A stretch of 64,000 nucleotides of DNA from Pegoplata infirma. Its lineage: Eukaryota > Arthropoda > Insecta > Diptera > Anthomyiidae. Positions 11,480 through 22,424 of this stretch are shown in pieces. Under the pieces are notes generated by a model, which saw nothing but the letters and a program-made list of their open reading frames with translations, was not told where the DNA came from and did not search any database. Where the stretch lies: assembly GCA_963921195.1 (NCBI GenBank), contig OY992537.1:65154040-65218039 (forward strand), read 5' to 3'. Position 1 is the first letter of the stretch. Every line of letters starts with the position of its first letter. The translations under genes and the position numbers were made by a program.

Positions 11480-13445
11480 CAGGGGCGTATCCAGGATTTT
11501 ATTTCGGTGGGGGCCCAACATTTTTTTAAATTTTTTTTTTTACAAAAAATTTACATAACAGCACATGTTTTAGAATTTTTCTTGATCTTTTCCTTAAACT
11601 GAACACAATCAGATTCTTCATTTTTGTGTAAGTTTAAAACTGTTGGGGGAAAAAAATTAAAATTTTTTTATATTTTAAAATTTTTTGAGAGACAAGCCTT
11701 TTTTTATAGTGTGAATTGTATCAGATGCAGATACATTTTTACAAAGAAGATTATCAGAATCTGAATTTTTTTTTTAAAGAAAAGTCTAAGATTCTATGAC
11801 AATTTCCTGTTAAGATAGTTTTTATTATAGAAAAAGTCAAAGACTCTAAATCATATTTCCAAAGGAAAACGTTTCTCGGGAAAAAGTCACTTTAGAAAAT
11901 GATTCAATAAACATATTCATAAAATACTTTTCCAAAAGAAAAGACTCCGATTCTAAAACATTTTCCCAGAATCTGAGATTCTGACACATATAGGAAAAAT
12001 AATTCACATTCTGAGACCTTTTTAAAAAGAAAACAAAAAAAAGTCATAGATTCTAAAATCTTTTTCCTAAAGAAAAACTCTCGGATTCTGAGAAAATTTT
12101 CCAATAGAAAAGGTCTAAGATTTTTAGATATTTTTCCTATAAAAAACTTTTCTAATTCTGAGAATTTTTTCCTAAAGAAAGTCTCAGATTCTTCGACATT
12201 TTTCCTATAGAAAAAGTCTCAGATTATTTGACATTTTTCCTATAGAAAATGTCTCAGATTCTCAGACATTTTTTATTCAGAAAATTTCTTAGATTCTGAG
12301 ACATTTTTCCTATCGAAAAAGTCTCAGATGCTTAAACACTTTTCCTATAGAAAAAGTCTTAAATTCTTAGACATTTTCCTATAGAACAAATCTCAGATTC
12401 TGAGACATTTTGCCTATAGGAAATTGGCAGATTCTGAAACATTTTTCATAAAGAAAAAGCCTCAGATATTTTCCTAGAGAAAAGTCACAGATTCTGAAAT
12501 ATTTATCCCATAGTAATATACTCTGATTCTGAGACATTATTCTTATAGAAAAATATATTTTTACAATAGAAAAAGTCTCAGATTTGGAGCCATTTTCAAT
12601 CCAAAAAGTCTCAGCTTGTGTCTCTGAGACATTTTTCCTATACACAAAATCTTAGATTTTGAGATAATTTTCCTTAAGAAAAATTCGTTGATTCTGAGAC
12701 ATTTTTCGTAAAAAATTATAAGATTCTGAGAAATTTTTTCTAGATTTTAAGAACAATTCTCAGATTCAGAGACATTATTCCTATCGAAAGTTCACAGATT
12801 CTAAAACATTTTTCATATAGAAAAGCCAAAGACTCTAAAAATTTTTTTCGTAGAAAAAATCTCAAATTTTGAGACATTTTTTTAGATTCAGAGCCATTAT
12901 TCCTATGGAAAGTTCTGAGATTCTGAAACATTTTTATTATTTAGAAAATAAATTTTTATAGAAAAAGTCTTAGATTCTGAGAAAAAGTCTAATATCTTAA
13001 GACATTATTCTTATAGAAAAAGTCTTAGATTCTCAGACATTTTTCTTTTTTTTTTAGAAAGTTTTAGATTCTGAGATATTTTTTTTTTTTATGAAATAGG
13101 CTCGTTCTGACACATTTTTCTAAAAGACAAAGACGCATTTTAATATTTGACTACAATTTACTTACAATTAGGTCCATTTTTTGTGTATATAAAGCTTCAG
13201 GTTCTAAGATATTTTTTCATTAGAATCTTAAGTTAAAAAGTTTCAAATTCTAAGAAAAAATTTTCAGATTTGGAGAAAAATTTTTAATTTCAAAACAGTT
13301 TTCTTAAAAAATTTTGGATTCTTGTTTTTCGAATTTTCTTAAGAAGTTTTTTAATATTGTACTTGTTATTTGATACCAAATCCTGAAATTTGTGAAATCA
13401 TTTCGGGCCCCGGGGGCCCGGGCCCCCCCCCTGTATACGCCACTG
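11480..13445 (+). mobile_element. hAT-like element filled with palindromic minisatellite
   Basis: The left terminus is CAGGGGCGTATCCAGG and the right terminus is CCTGTATACGCCACTG, an inverted pair with two mismatches. The 8-bp target duplication ATATTGGT lies at 11472-11479 and 13446-13453. From about 11735 to 13330 the interior is the 35-bp minisatellite (units like AAAAAGTCTCAGATTCTGAG). A GC-rich CCCCGGGGGCCCGGGCCC block sits just inside the right end. No transposase frame. A relative in opposite orientation is at 29331-31479. Confidence 0.9.
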
Positions 13446-13903
13446 ATATTGGTATAGTTTAATTTGAAATATTAATTTTTAATCTTAAAAGAAACCAGAT
13501 TTCAAATTGTTAATACTAAATATTCACTCTGTTTTGATTACGTTTTTATATATTTTTCTCTGAATTCATTTAAATCTTTTGTAAGCAAAACAACTTAAAA
13601 TTCTTTTAATTTTTGCTACAATCCAAGTTATGTCGTACTTGATAAACTGTTTCATATTTCCACTTAAACTTATTTACAAATTGTAAAAAAACCAAATACA
13701 AAGTATGAAACACTTTTCCGCGATGTTGTTACTTTGTTGTTTGATGATGTTGCTACTGCTGACGATGAGGTTCTTTTTTGTATTTTGGGCTTCTTATTAC
13801 ACTAGACTACACTACACCACTTCAGATGAAACAACTAGAGCTAGCGGAAAAAAATCGTTGTTTGTTTGTAATTTTGCACTTTGTTCAACACTCATGCACT
13901 CAC
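13446..13903. other. Downstream flank of the minus-strand gene
   Basis: This is non-repetitive sequence following the stop codon of the three-exon gene (which reads leftwards). The 84-codon plus-strand frame at 13705-13959 is antisense to its last exon and lacks coding character. No clear AATAAA was identified on the minus strand. Confidence 0.4.
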
Positions 13904-14800
13904 TCATTTTGCACCAATACCATATTTTAAAATATGCTGTAAGCGTCGTCTTTCTTTAACACTTAAAACATTTTCCAGTTGTTCTAGTGTCAAGTTGATC
14001 TCACGTTTCGAGTGCAAAGGAAGCCAAAGTGTTGTAATGGCAAAGGTTCTAAAATCAGATAGAAAAAGCAATGAAAGAAAATTAGATTAAAAAAAATTTG
14101 TTTATAGCGAAAATAAAAAAATAAGGTCAGTAATAATATTTTGTGATGGATTTAAATTAACATTACATTTTAATAACTAAATTAAAGATTTTTAAATTTT
14201 TTGTAATTCTGCAAGTCAAAATTTCCAAGATTCAAATAAGTATTAATTTGAAAAGTATTTGATTTTTTTTTTCTTAAAAATAGCTTTTCATTCACTGTCA
14301 ACCAGTGTTCAATATCTATTTAGTTCTACACTTACCTATGTACCCGCATAGCATCAATAGCACTTGGTTGCATTGCCTCCAGTTGTTTAATTTCCTTACG
14401 GAATTGTTGATTGTAACAATGAAATGCTTGTTTATAACGCTTTTGGCATTTAGTTTGACTGCAAAGACAAACAAAGAAAATGTACTGATAATGCAGGAAA
14501 TTTAACCAGAAGTGGAAAACAATTTTACACAATGAGAGAAACGTTAAAAGAAAATTGCAAAAGGAAATTCAATAATTTATATAAATACAATTTTATTTTA
14601 GGCAAAAAAAGATTTTTAGTGTTATTTTATTGCCTGACCATGTGTCTAGGAGTTTTTGCACACACTTACTATGAATCCTTTGGTTCTTCAATATTCTGAC
14701 GTGGCGAATTGAAGCCCACTTTACGTGCTATTAATATGCGATACCATTGCTTTTGTAAAGCATTCATGGGCCTTTTAAAGGGATTGATTGAAATTTCCAT
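13904..14800 (-). CDS. Unrecognised small basic protein, three exons
   Basis: This is a complete spliced gene read on the minus strand. Exon 1 is 14800-14670 (131 nt), exon 2 is 14458-14336 (123 nt) and exon 3 is 14048-13904 (145 nt, stop TGA at 13906-13904). Both introns (211 and 287 bp) have GTAAGTGT donors and pyrimidine-rich acceptors ending TTTGCAG and GATTTTAG. Phases join without a stop to give 132 residues starting MEISINPFKRPMNALQKQWY and ending LQHILKYGIGAK. The start has a good fly context (AATAATGG). The protein is rich in Lys, Arg and Gln. The middle exon (RKEIKQLEAMQ) and the last exon (LTLEQLENVLSVKERRRLQ) look helical. I see no signal peptide, membrane segment or catalytic motif and do not recognise the family. 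Single-frame scans miss it because each exon is short. I am confident it is a gene; its function is unknown. Confidence 0.85.
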
Positions 14801-15196
14801 TATTTTTAAATGTTAAAAAAAGGATATTTAAAAAGGATATGATTTAAAAATTATTAATGTTTTAAAGTGTTTCCAATGATGGTGTAGGAGTAACTGTTTC
14901 TTTTTACTAATGGCATTTAGAAGGCAAAAATTTATTATTGTCATGGTGAATTCGAATTGTTATAATTGTAAATAAATAATAATAAATGAAAAAAAAAAAT
15001 ATATTGGAAAGTGGTATGAAAACCTCGTTGGAGTGTGGAAACACCAAAAAAGAATTTTTTTGGTGTTTCCACACTCAAAAAAAAAAAAAAAAAAAAATGT
15101 GAAATTTAAAAAAAAGATCGGAACACTGCACAGTGGTTTATTATCGACTTTTTGGAAATAATTCGGCCATTCAGTAAGTATTGGAAATTTATACCA
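14801..15196. other. Upstream flank of the minus-strand gene
   Basis: This would contain the promoter and 5' UTR of the 13904-14800 gene, but no TATA/initiator pair stands out. Between 15030 and 15080 there is a short inverted repeat of GGTGTTTCCACACTC followed by a long A run. The 137-codon minus-strand frame at 14960-15373 is low-complexity and not credible. Confidence 0.4.
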
Positions 15197-16636
15197 CACC
15201 GAAAAAAATTCCTGCCTTATATGTAAGAAAACGTTCGTACATTGTACGAAAAATTTCGTTGTTTCGCACCACGAAATTCTTGCGTACAATGTACGAAATG
15301 CACGAAATTTTTTCGTAAAATAAATGAAATTATTTTTGTATTTTACAAAAAAAATTTCGTAAAATAAACGCAATAAATTTTTGTGTTGTACGAAAATTTT
15401 CGTAAAAGTTCGGCCGAACCCGAACTTTTTTTTTATTTAAAAAAAATTGTTTTTGATACCAATTATGAAAAAAAAAACAAAAAAAAAATTTGGCCGAACA
15501 CCGAACAGTGGGCGAACGTCACTTTTTACCGAACTCCGTAGCCGATCCCGAACGTTCGGTCGGACACTAATTAATTGTTTCTTCTTAACAGAGACTTATA
15601 AGATTTAATTCATTATTTACAGTGATTTTGTTTAAGGCTACATACGTTCACACTACAAGAACTTATGATGATATGTTGAGATGATTTTTTTTGGAGGATC
15701 ACCTCCCCACATGTAAAAAAAACTTATATCATCAAGCCTCAAATTTTATTTGATCCGATTAGCCTCAAACTTAAATTGATCCTTAAAATAAATGAAAACC
15801 AAGTGAGAGCTTTAAATTCGGCTGTGCCGAATCTTTTATATCCCAAATAAGTAAAAAAATTATCAGAGTATCATTATTGAAATTAATGTTATTAAATTAT
15901 ACCCACGACCACAAGATATTTTCTAATCTCCTGGGTCGAAGCACAGTGTTTAAAATTTTTTTGGACATAAAAATGTTTCATTTGTTTAACAAAAATGCAA
16001 AAAACACTTTAAAAAAATTAGGGTTTTCAGAGGTTGGTATATTTCTTTAAGGGGATTTTTTTTTTTTGCATGAACCGATTTTGCCCACACACGAACTTAA
16101 CCTGCTGATGACCAAAAGACTTGTTCGTGCTAAACTTCAGGAGTCTATCTGTTTTATTTTGGATGGTATCCGTGTTTTATGCAGACGGATATTAATAGAA
16201 TGCCTTAGAATCTATCATGGATCAATAATTTATATACTTTATGGGGTCCCCGACCGATATTTCGAAGCGTTACAAACGAAATGACAAAGTGATTATGCCC
16301 CAATACTGTAGTTAAAATTATTTTCGTAGAAATCTGTACACTTTTTTTGTAATATGTAGTCAACATTCGTATATTTTACGAAAGAAGAATTTACATTCTT
16401 TTTTTCGTTACTTTCGTAAAATTACAAAAGTTTTTACAACATTTTTTTCGTAATATGTAGTCAACATTTGTAAATATTACGAACAAAATATTTACTAATC
16501 ATTTTCGTTACTTTCGTAAAAATACGAAATTCAGTACGAAAGTTTTTCGTACTATGAAGTCAACTTTCGTGTATTTTACGAAAAAACAAAGTGCGAAACT
16601 TTTTTTCGTAAAATGTTGAATGGATTTTTTTCGGTG
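15197..16636. mobile_element. Small-TIR element with CGAA-rich interior, TSD CA
   Basis: The termini are CACCGAAAAAAAT and its complement, and the flanking dinucleotide is CA on each side. Outside them the text joins into a repeat seen at 3870-3923 plus 4773-4870 (ATTCAGTAAGTA...TTATAGCTAAC). The interior has many TTTCGTA/TACGAAA motifs and a mini-me-like segment at 15805-16320. No coding frame. Confidence 0.6.
15805..16320 (-). repeat. Mini-me-like repeat, variant A
   Basis: It opens with the hairpin ATTCGGCTGTGCCGAAT (7-bp stem) and TCTTTTATA, then runs through ACGAACTTAACCTGC, a shortened CAGACGGA run, AGAATCTATCATGGATCA and TATGGGGTCCCCGACCGATA. The hairpin-first end and TATAAAA-type other end are shared with the full copies at 26749-27446 and 41168-41880. 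Confidence 0.65.
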
Positions 16637-17214
16637 CAGTTATAGCTAACGTAATTTCGAGCTTAAGTTTGGACGAAGGACCCCACATGTCCAAAAGGGG
16701 CGCCTTCAGGACAGTTCTGACATTTTTCATTTTATCAAAAATCCGGCCACATTTTTTTTTAAGTTTAGGTGTTTGTCTATCCACACAAAAAAATCAGGAC
16801 GGCATTTTTGTAGTTTTCGAGAAAATTGCATTTGAATAATGGATTTTATAAAAATTCTGTAATTCGCTTGTATTTTATTGAGTCAATATCGCGTATAAGT
16901 ATTCGAAATTCGTTGGTTTCGTAAATATTTATTACTCTTACGCGATGTTGACTATACTAAAGGATGGTTTTTACACTTAACAAAGTGTTACTGCATAAAT
17001 TTATTAAAACATCCCAGGCAGAAAATACGAACGGAAGAGCGCTGGCAAAGTACCTTTTATGGTCGCTTGTGTGCTGGGAAAGCATCACAGTTTAGTACTC
17101 TCCCAGCGTCCAAGATGATAACCACGGTAAACGGTATGCCATTGATATTTTAAAGCGCTTTGAAAGCGCTTTAAAAACCAAAAATATGGTACTATTTTAG
17201 CACTTTTAGAACAA
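16637..17214. other. Repeat fragments, no gene
   Basis: The part from about 16700 to 16890 (ATCCGGCCACATTTTTTTTT, TTTGTCTATCCACACA, TTTTCGAGAAAATTGCATTTG) is a fragment of the foldback family seen whole at 62620-63698. The remainder is unassigned. Confidence 0.5.
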
Positions 17215-17510
17215 AACAACGAGAGTGTTACATTCGGCTGTGCCGAATCTTTTATACCCTCCAAAATGTAAAAAAAAACAATATTAAAAAAAATCCAGGG
17301 GCGATTTTTTTTTGGGGGGGGAGGGAGGGAGTTTGATGGGAGACGTTGGGGGCACCTTCCGCTTGCGTTTTGAACATTTTCTGAGATAAGAGTGTTGCAT
17401 TTGCTTAGCAAAAGTAAAAAAAAAACGTGCAAAAGATACGGCTTTTCTTAGGTTGGTTTAGTTCTCCAAGGAGGAACAATTTTCCCCTTGCACTGTGGCA
17501 GAAATCACTG
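17215..17510 (-). repeat. Mini-me-like repeat, 5' fragment
   Basis: It carries the ATTCGGCTGTGCCGAAT hairpin followed by TCTTTTATACCCTCCA, then the G-rich stretch, AGTGTTGCATTTGC and the GGTTGGTTTAGTTCTCCAAG block. It stops before the GTCY microsatellite, so it is truncated. Confidence 0.65.
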
Positions 17511-17949
17511 ATCTAGCCGCGCTTAAGTCAAAATTAAAAAATGAATATCGATAAATGTTTTTGCACTGCATCGTTTAAATATACTTTACAGAAAAAAATT
17601 ACGTTTTTAATTTTGTTTTGCTTTCAATATTCGCACAGCTGTAAGCTGTCAAACATACATTTTCTGCAGCAAGTGTATTAAAGGAATTTGGGGCCTAATT
17701 ACTCAGTGAGGTTTTCTTGACACTTTTAAGTCAATTGTTTATACATTTTGAGCCAAAAAGTATTAATTGAAAGTAAAAGGTATGATTTGACTAAAAAATA
17801 AATGTTTGTGGCCTGTGTGTATCTAGTTTATTATTAGTGCATTATAGAAGTTGCCATTTGTGATATAAACTATAGTTTCATGGACTGCAACTTTTGAAAT
17901 TCGATCGAATTCGGTCCAATTCCTGTTTTGTTTATTATTTTAAGTTATT
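17511..17949. other. No gene seen
   Basis: Unassigned AT-rich sequence with no coding frame, RNA gene or recognised repeat. Confidence 0.4.
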
Positions 17950-18370
17950 TTTGTTGTGACGTTTTAGTATGGCGTGCTAGTTCGCGCAAGTTGTTCGGTT
18001 TTTAGGGTCCATCTGCCTGTCCAAATAAACAGTATAAACGCAATACAGACCACAATTTTTAATCGATTCGGCTAAAAATTGAAATTTAAGGTTTTTTGTC
18101 GAAAGAACAAAACCTATTAAGTTTTTGACAAAATCGGTCCATGTTATCCCGTAGCCCATGTTAATTTCGCCTTCCAGTTGTACTTAAAAAGCCCTAACAT
18201 TAGTATGTTATCAAATATCCTCTTGAAATTCGACTGTTAAATGGTTTTTGTAGCCATAAATAATCACTATAAATTTTAACGGAGTCGGAACATTTTAAGT
18301 TCTAGTCCTCATACAGACCACCCTCCCGATATTCACATGAATTTCGCAAAATAGATAAAAACACTGAAAT
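17950..18370 (+). repeat. Diverged mini-me-like variant B, reversed
   Basis: Blocks match the reverse complement of the repeats at 7096-8321 and 19546-22422: GGTCCATCTGCCTGTCC, ACCACAATTTTTAATCGATT, CGAAAGAACAAAACCTATTA and ACCACCCTCCCGATATTCAC. It is too decayed to place its ends. Confidence 0.45.
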
Positions 18371-18464
18371 AATTAAATATGGTTAAAAATTAAATTCTTT
18401 ATAAGTTTTATAATCACAAATATGCATTCGGCTTTATTATTTTACATTTTCGAATTAAGCGCCG

Positions 18465-19010
18465 CTAGATTGGGTGTTTCGGCCACTGTGCCTTGGTCCG
18501 ATTTTGGCCATTTCTGAACTTAACCTGCCTAGGAATATAAGACATATTCCTGCCAAACTTCGGAATTCTAGTTCTTTTATTTTGGACTGTATCGTGTCTT
18601 CTACAGACGGACAGATGGACGGACGGACATCGCTAGAATGTCTTAGAATCGATCACTGATCAATTAAATATATACACACAGAAAACAAATTTGCTAATTT
18701 CCAACTGAAATTCAGTTGTTGCAACACAAAATCGGTGGATGCATTTGAATTAAGGTTGAAACAACTTAATATCGGTAGTTACAACAAAATGTTGTTATTA
18801 CAACTGTCTTTTAATTAAAACAACTATAAAATTCGTTAGCCACATCAAAATGTAGTAGCAGCAACCGAATTTTGAGTTGAAACAACTGAAAAATTCAGTT
18901 GGAAATTTATTTTTCTCTGTGTACTTTATGGGGTCCTAGACCAATATTTCGATGCGTTACACACGGAATGACAAACTGAGTATACCCCCAAACTGTGGTT
19001 GGGGGGTAAA
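18465..19010 (-). repeat. Mini-me-like variant A interrupted by a MITE
   Basis: It contains CTTGGTCCGATTTTGGCCAT, CTTAACCTGCCTAGG, TTTTATTTTGGACTGTATCG, GACGGACAGATGGACGGACG, CATCGCTAGAATGTCTTAGA, then an inserted element at 18675-18921, then ACTTTATGGGGTCCTAGACC and TATACCCCCAAACTG. Confidence 0.65.
18675..18921. mobile_element. Tc1/mariner-like MITE, 247 bp, TSD TA
   Basis: The inverted ends CACACAGAAAA and TTTTCTCTGTG are flanked by TA on both sides. Removing it restores the mini-me core TATATACTTTATGGGG seen uninterrupted elsewhere. The interior is filled with CAACTGAAATTCAGTTG-type palindromes. There is no coding capacity. Confidence 0.75.
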
Positions 19011-19545
19011 AAAATGGGACGTATCAAAATTGTATACATAAGTCCATAAGACACAACTTTTTTTGGTATTTATTTGAAATTTATTAAATTAGGATAAAAA
19101 ATTTATTGACTCATTTATTAGGATAAAAAAATTTTGAACAAACTTTGAACAATTTTCTACGTCCCGGAAAAAATTTGTTTGCAGTTTTCTTTGCGTTTTG
19201 GAATAAAAAATTTATTAGAAATGCTTTTAGGAAAAATATTGGAAAAGTCCCGAAAAAAAGTGGTGTATTGAACCGAAACGAGTATGTATCCGGAGTTTAA
19301 GGGTGATGTATCCGCAGTTTAAGACACTTCCTCACGAAAGAAACAGGTGTTTTTATATAAAAGGTGTCATGTTTGTAATATGTAGGTCCAGAGACTCTAT
19401 GTATGTCATTGTGTATAAGTGACATATCATGAGAATTATCAAGGACCGGCCACTTATCCTGCAGGGAAATAAAAAATATTCCAATTGTGATGAAAATTAA
19501 AAAAAATTTTAATAAAAAATTTATACTTTGAACGGATTTAAATAG
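19011..19545. other. No gene seen
   Basis: AT-rich sequence. The 91-codon minus-strand frame at 19297-19572 runs into the adjacent repeat and shows no domain. Confidence 0.4.
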
Positions 19546-20608
19546 AACAAGTAAGAAGTTATAGTCGGTCAAGACCGACCATATGATACCCTACACCAGT
19601 GTTTTTCGGAAAATGGGCCCAAGCCCAAACATGGACCGATTGGACCTATCTTTTGTTAGATCTTTATTTAGTGTAGAAAACACAGACAGATCAAATTTTA
19701 GTGAAATTAGTTTAATTTTTTGCCAATAGACCGATTTAACTGAATATCGGTCGAAATTTTTGTATAGGGGACTAACTCCAAAAACCGCCCAAATGTATTC
19801 CGATTGTTAATTTTACCAAAGTACACGTTTAACACATACAAATAAAATGTTAATCAAATATTTTAATTTTTATAAATTTTGAGGAAATTATGTCAATATC
19901 GGGAGGGTGGTTTGTATGGGGACTACCAGAAGAACTGAACCGATTTCTTTGAAATTTGGTATGGTGGTTTGTGTATATAAAATATTATTACCTGTTATAT
20001 TTCAAAACGATATTTATTATAATATGGTTTTCAGAGGCATTTAAGTGGAATTCAAAGGTGGCGTTTGTATGGGGGCTAGGTCTTAACATGAACCGATTTT
20101 TTCCAATTTCAATAGGCTTCGTCCTTGGGTCAAAAGAAGCTTAAGTTTCAAATTTCAAGTCAATTGATTGAAAATTGCGACCTGTATCGTCCCAGCAGAA
20201 ATAAATCGAGATTTTGGCGACACAGCATCTGTTTATAGCATACCGTAGCGCATCCAAAGAGCGCTCTTAGGGATGCAGTAAAAGGAAGGGGAAAAAATTT
20301 TAATTTTTTTTTAAGATTTTTTATGTAAAACTTATAATGTGTAATTATTTTTTGATAAAATTTCACACTTGCTTTCCTTTTTAATATTTTTAACACTTTT
20401 TGAATAAAAAAACATGAGTTTTAGACAAAGACACATGATTTGACTGCATCATTATTGCGCATTAATCAGCGCTGCAAAGAGCGCTTCAATCATAGCATCT
20501 TTGACCGCTGTTCCCAAAAAAAATCCCATAAAAAATGTGAAAATTAAAATTTCCGATATTTTTTTGATGTTCACTTCCGATTTTTTTTTTTTTCATTTTG
20601 TTTCACAT

Positions 20609-21096
20609 CAAAGAGTATCAATACTAAAGAGATCTGAACTCGCTCTTCTTCTGTTAAAGCCGCTCTTAAATTCCCTTTACTAAGTCCGCCATCGAACTGG
20701 ACGTTTGATCAAACCAAAAAAAATCCCTTAAGTTCGCTATAAACAAAAAAAAAGTGTTGCAGTTTGGCGATTTTCAGACTTAAGCTAGCGTTTTTTTTTT
20801 CATCTAGCTGTAAAAAAAGTTTTTTTTTGTGGATTATCGGGAAATCCAATGACTTTTTATTTGCTGACAATTTGTTTTAAACACTTTTAAAGGTATTTCC
20901 TAAATAATATTAACATAAAAATTATAAATTGATACATTTTTTTTAAATTTATTAAGCGCTTTTTCGATATAAAAAGTTAGCATTATTTGTCAAACCAACA
21001 ATGTTAATTTAACATTATCGTATTTTCCTCGTCTAACAGTTTTCGTACCTTCTGTTAAAAAGTTTCAAAATATTAAGAGCGGGAGACAAAGAGCTT
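20609..21096. mobile_element. 488-bp insertion with 7-of-8-bp flanking repeat
   Basis: It is absent from the sister copy near 25970, which reads straight through TTTCACATAAATAAAG. It is flanked by TTTCACAT and GTTCACAT. Its termini (CAAAGAGTATC and GACAAAGAGCTT) are only loosely inverted, so the family is undecided. Confidence 0.55.
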
Positions 21097-21184
21097 GTTC
21101 ACATAAATAAAGTTTTGTAAAGTAAAACGAATGAATTTTTTGTTATATTTTTTTAAATTTTAGTTATTTGATTTCAACTTTGAA

Positions 21185-21619
21185 CAGACAAGGAAAAAAT
21201 TCGAATTTTATTTAAAATTCATAAGGTATTTGAAATAAAATTTTTGTTTAAATAAAGTTCTCAAAAACATTTGAATTTTATTATTTCCAAAAATAAAATT
21301 CTCAAAAAAAAAAAGAATTTTGTTTTTGGTTTGAATTTTATTTTTGAATTTTATTTTTGGTTTAATTTTATTTTACTTTTGGTTTGAATATTTATTTGTT
21401 CAAAATATATTTGTTATTATGGAAATAAAATTCTTTTTTTTTATTAATAAAATCCTGTAAAGAATTTTAAGTAAAATTTTTTTGAATTTTATTTCTTCTA
21501 AGAATTTTAAATAAAATTTTTAAGAATTATATTTAAAATTCTTTCTTGAATTTTTTGAAAAATTCAAAATTGAATTTTATCAATAACGAATTTTAAATTT
21601 TATTGTTTTTGCTTGTCTG
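21185..21619. mobile_element. hAT-like MITE, 435 bp, TSD ACTTTGAA
   Basis: The inverted ends CAGACAAG and CTTGTCTG are flanked by ACTTTGAA on both sides (21177-21184 and 21620-21627). The interior is almost only GAATTTTATTT-like motifs on both strands, making a long weak hairpin. No coding capacity. Confidence 0.8.
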
Positions 21620-22424
21620 ACTTTGAATGAACCCGTAAACAAACACCAAACTCGATTTCATGTGATTCGGAAAATATCATGTGATTTGAAAAGTTTTGAA
21701 AGACATAACAGAGGCCTTTAACACATTTTAAATGATGATAAATAGGCCAACCAAAAAACAGCCAATGCTTATTTGTTATTTCGATGAATAAACCGATTTG
21801 GATTAAACACAAACTCTAATCACGAAAAAACAGAAAAACTAAGATCCATTTGTTATAACTTCTTTTGAATATTTTTTCATTTATTGGTAAATTTTTTGTT
21901 TTTTATCTCATTTTTACAAAAACTAAAAAGATACATGAATTTACAGCATCTTTATTCTGCTTAAATCAGCTCTACAAAGATACATGAATTCACTGCATCT
22001 TTAATCTGCTTAAATCAGCGCTAAAAAGATACATGAATTTACAGCATCTTTATTCTGCTTAAATCAGCGCTCTAAAGACACGTGATTTCAGTGCATCTAA
22101 AGAGCGCTGTTTCTGTTTATCCAACTAGCGCTCTAAAGTGGGACATCGCCTTAGAGAATCATGCATGAATTCAGCGCAATTGGATGCGCTCCTTTACTCA
22201 AGTTCCCCTTCCAAAAGCTGCTGAACGTTCAGCAAAATTTCTGCTGGGGTGCTTAAACTGATAGATGGACAGACGGACGGACGGACGGACATCGCTAAAT
22301 CGACTCAAAAAGTAATTCTGAATCGATCGGTATACTTGAAGGTAGGTCTAGGACCAATATTGCGGGTAGTTACAAACATCAGCATAAACTCATTATACCA
22401 CAGAGTGGTGTAGGGTATAAAAAA

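Larger units (their letters stand above)
20498..21716. mobile_element. PIF/Harbinger-like element, diverged and interrupted
   Basis: It starts GACCGCTGTTCCC and ends CATAACAGAGGCC, related to the 289-bp element at 10448-10736. The sister copy at about 25862-26055 keeps only the first part. It contains the insertions at 20609-21096 and 21185-21619. Confidence 0.55.
20191..22248. mobile_element. CCCAGC-family element, nested copy, TSD GT
   Basis: It begins CCCAGCAGAAATAAATCGAG and ends AGCAAAATTTCTGCTGGG; GT flanks both sides. A nearly identical uninterrupted copy lies at 25551-26359 (809 bp). Three 45-60-bp direct subrepeats with GCATCTTTATTCTGCTTAAA lie near 21950-22080. No transposase frame. 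Confidence 0.85.
19546..22422 (-). repeat. Mini-me-like variant B split by a four-element nest
   Basis: The left part (19546-20190) has the AAGTAAG start, the TCGGTCAAGACCGA hairpin and ATACCCTACACCA. The right part (22249-22422) has GACAGACGGACGGACGGACG, CATCGCTAAATCGACTC and the GTGTAGGGTATAAA end. The interval 20191-22248 is a CCCAGC-type element that itself holds three further insertions. Comparison with 7096-8321 and 25551-26359 lets each layer be separated. Confidence 0.7.

Noticed and set aside
13705..14090. Plus-strand frames at 13705-13959 and 13881-14090
   Set aside because: They are antisense to exon 3 of the minus-strand gene, which has splice sites and a continuous joined frame.
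16105..16111. Isolated CTGATGA (also 46881-46887) as further hammerhead cores
   Set aside because: No GAAA core or pairing stems follow at the needed spacing; these are chance or repeat words.
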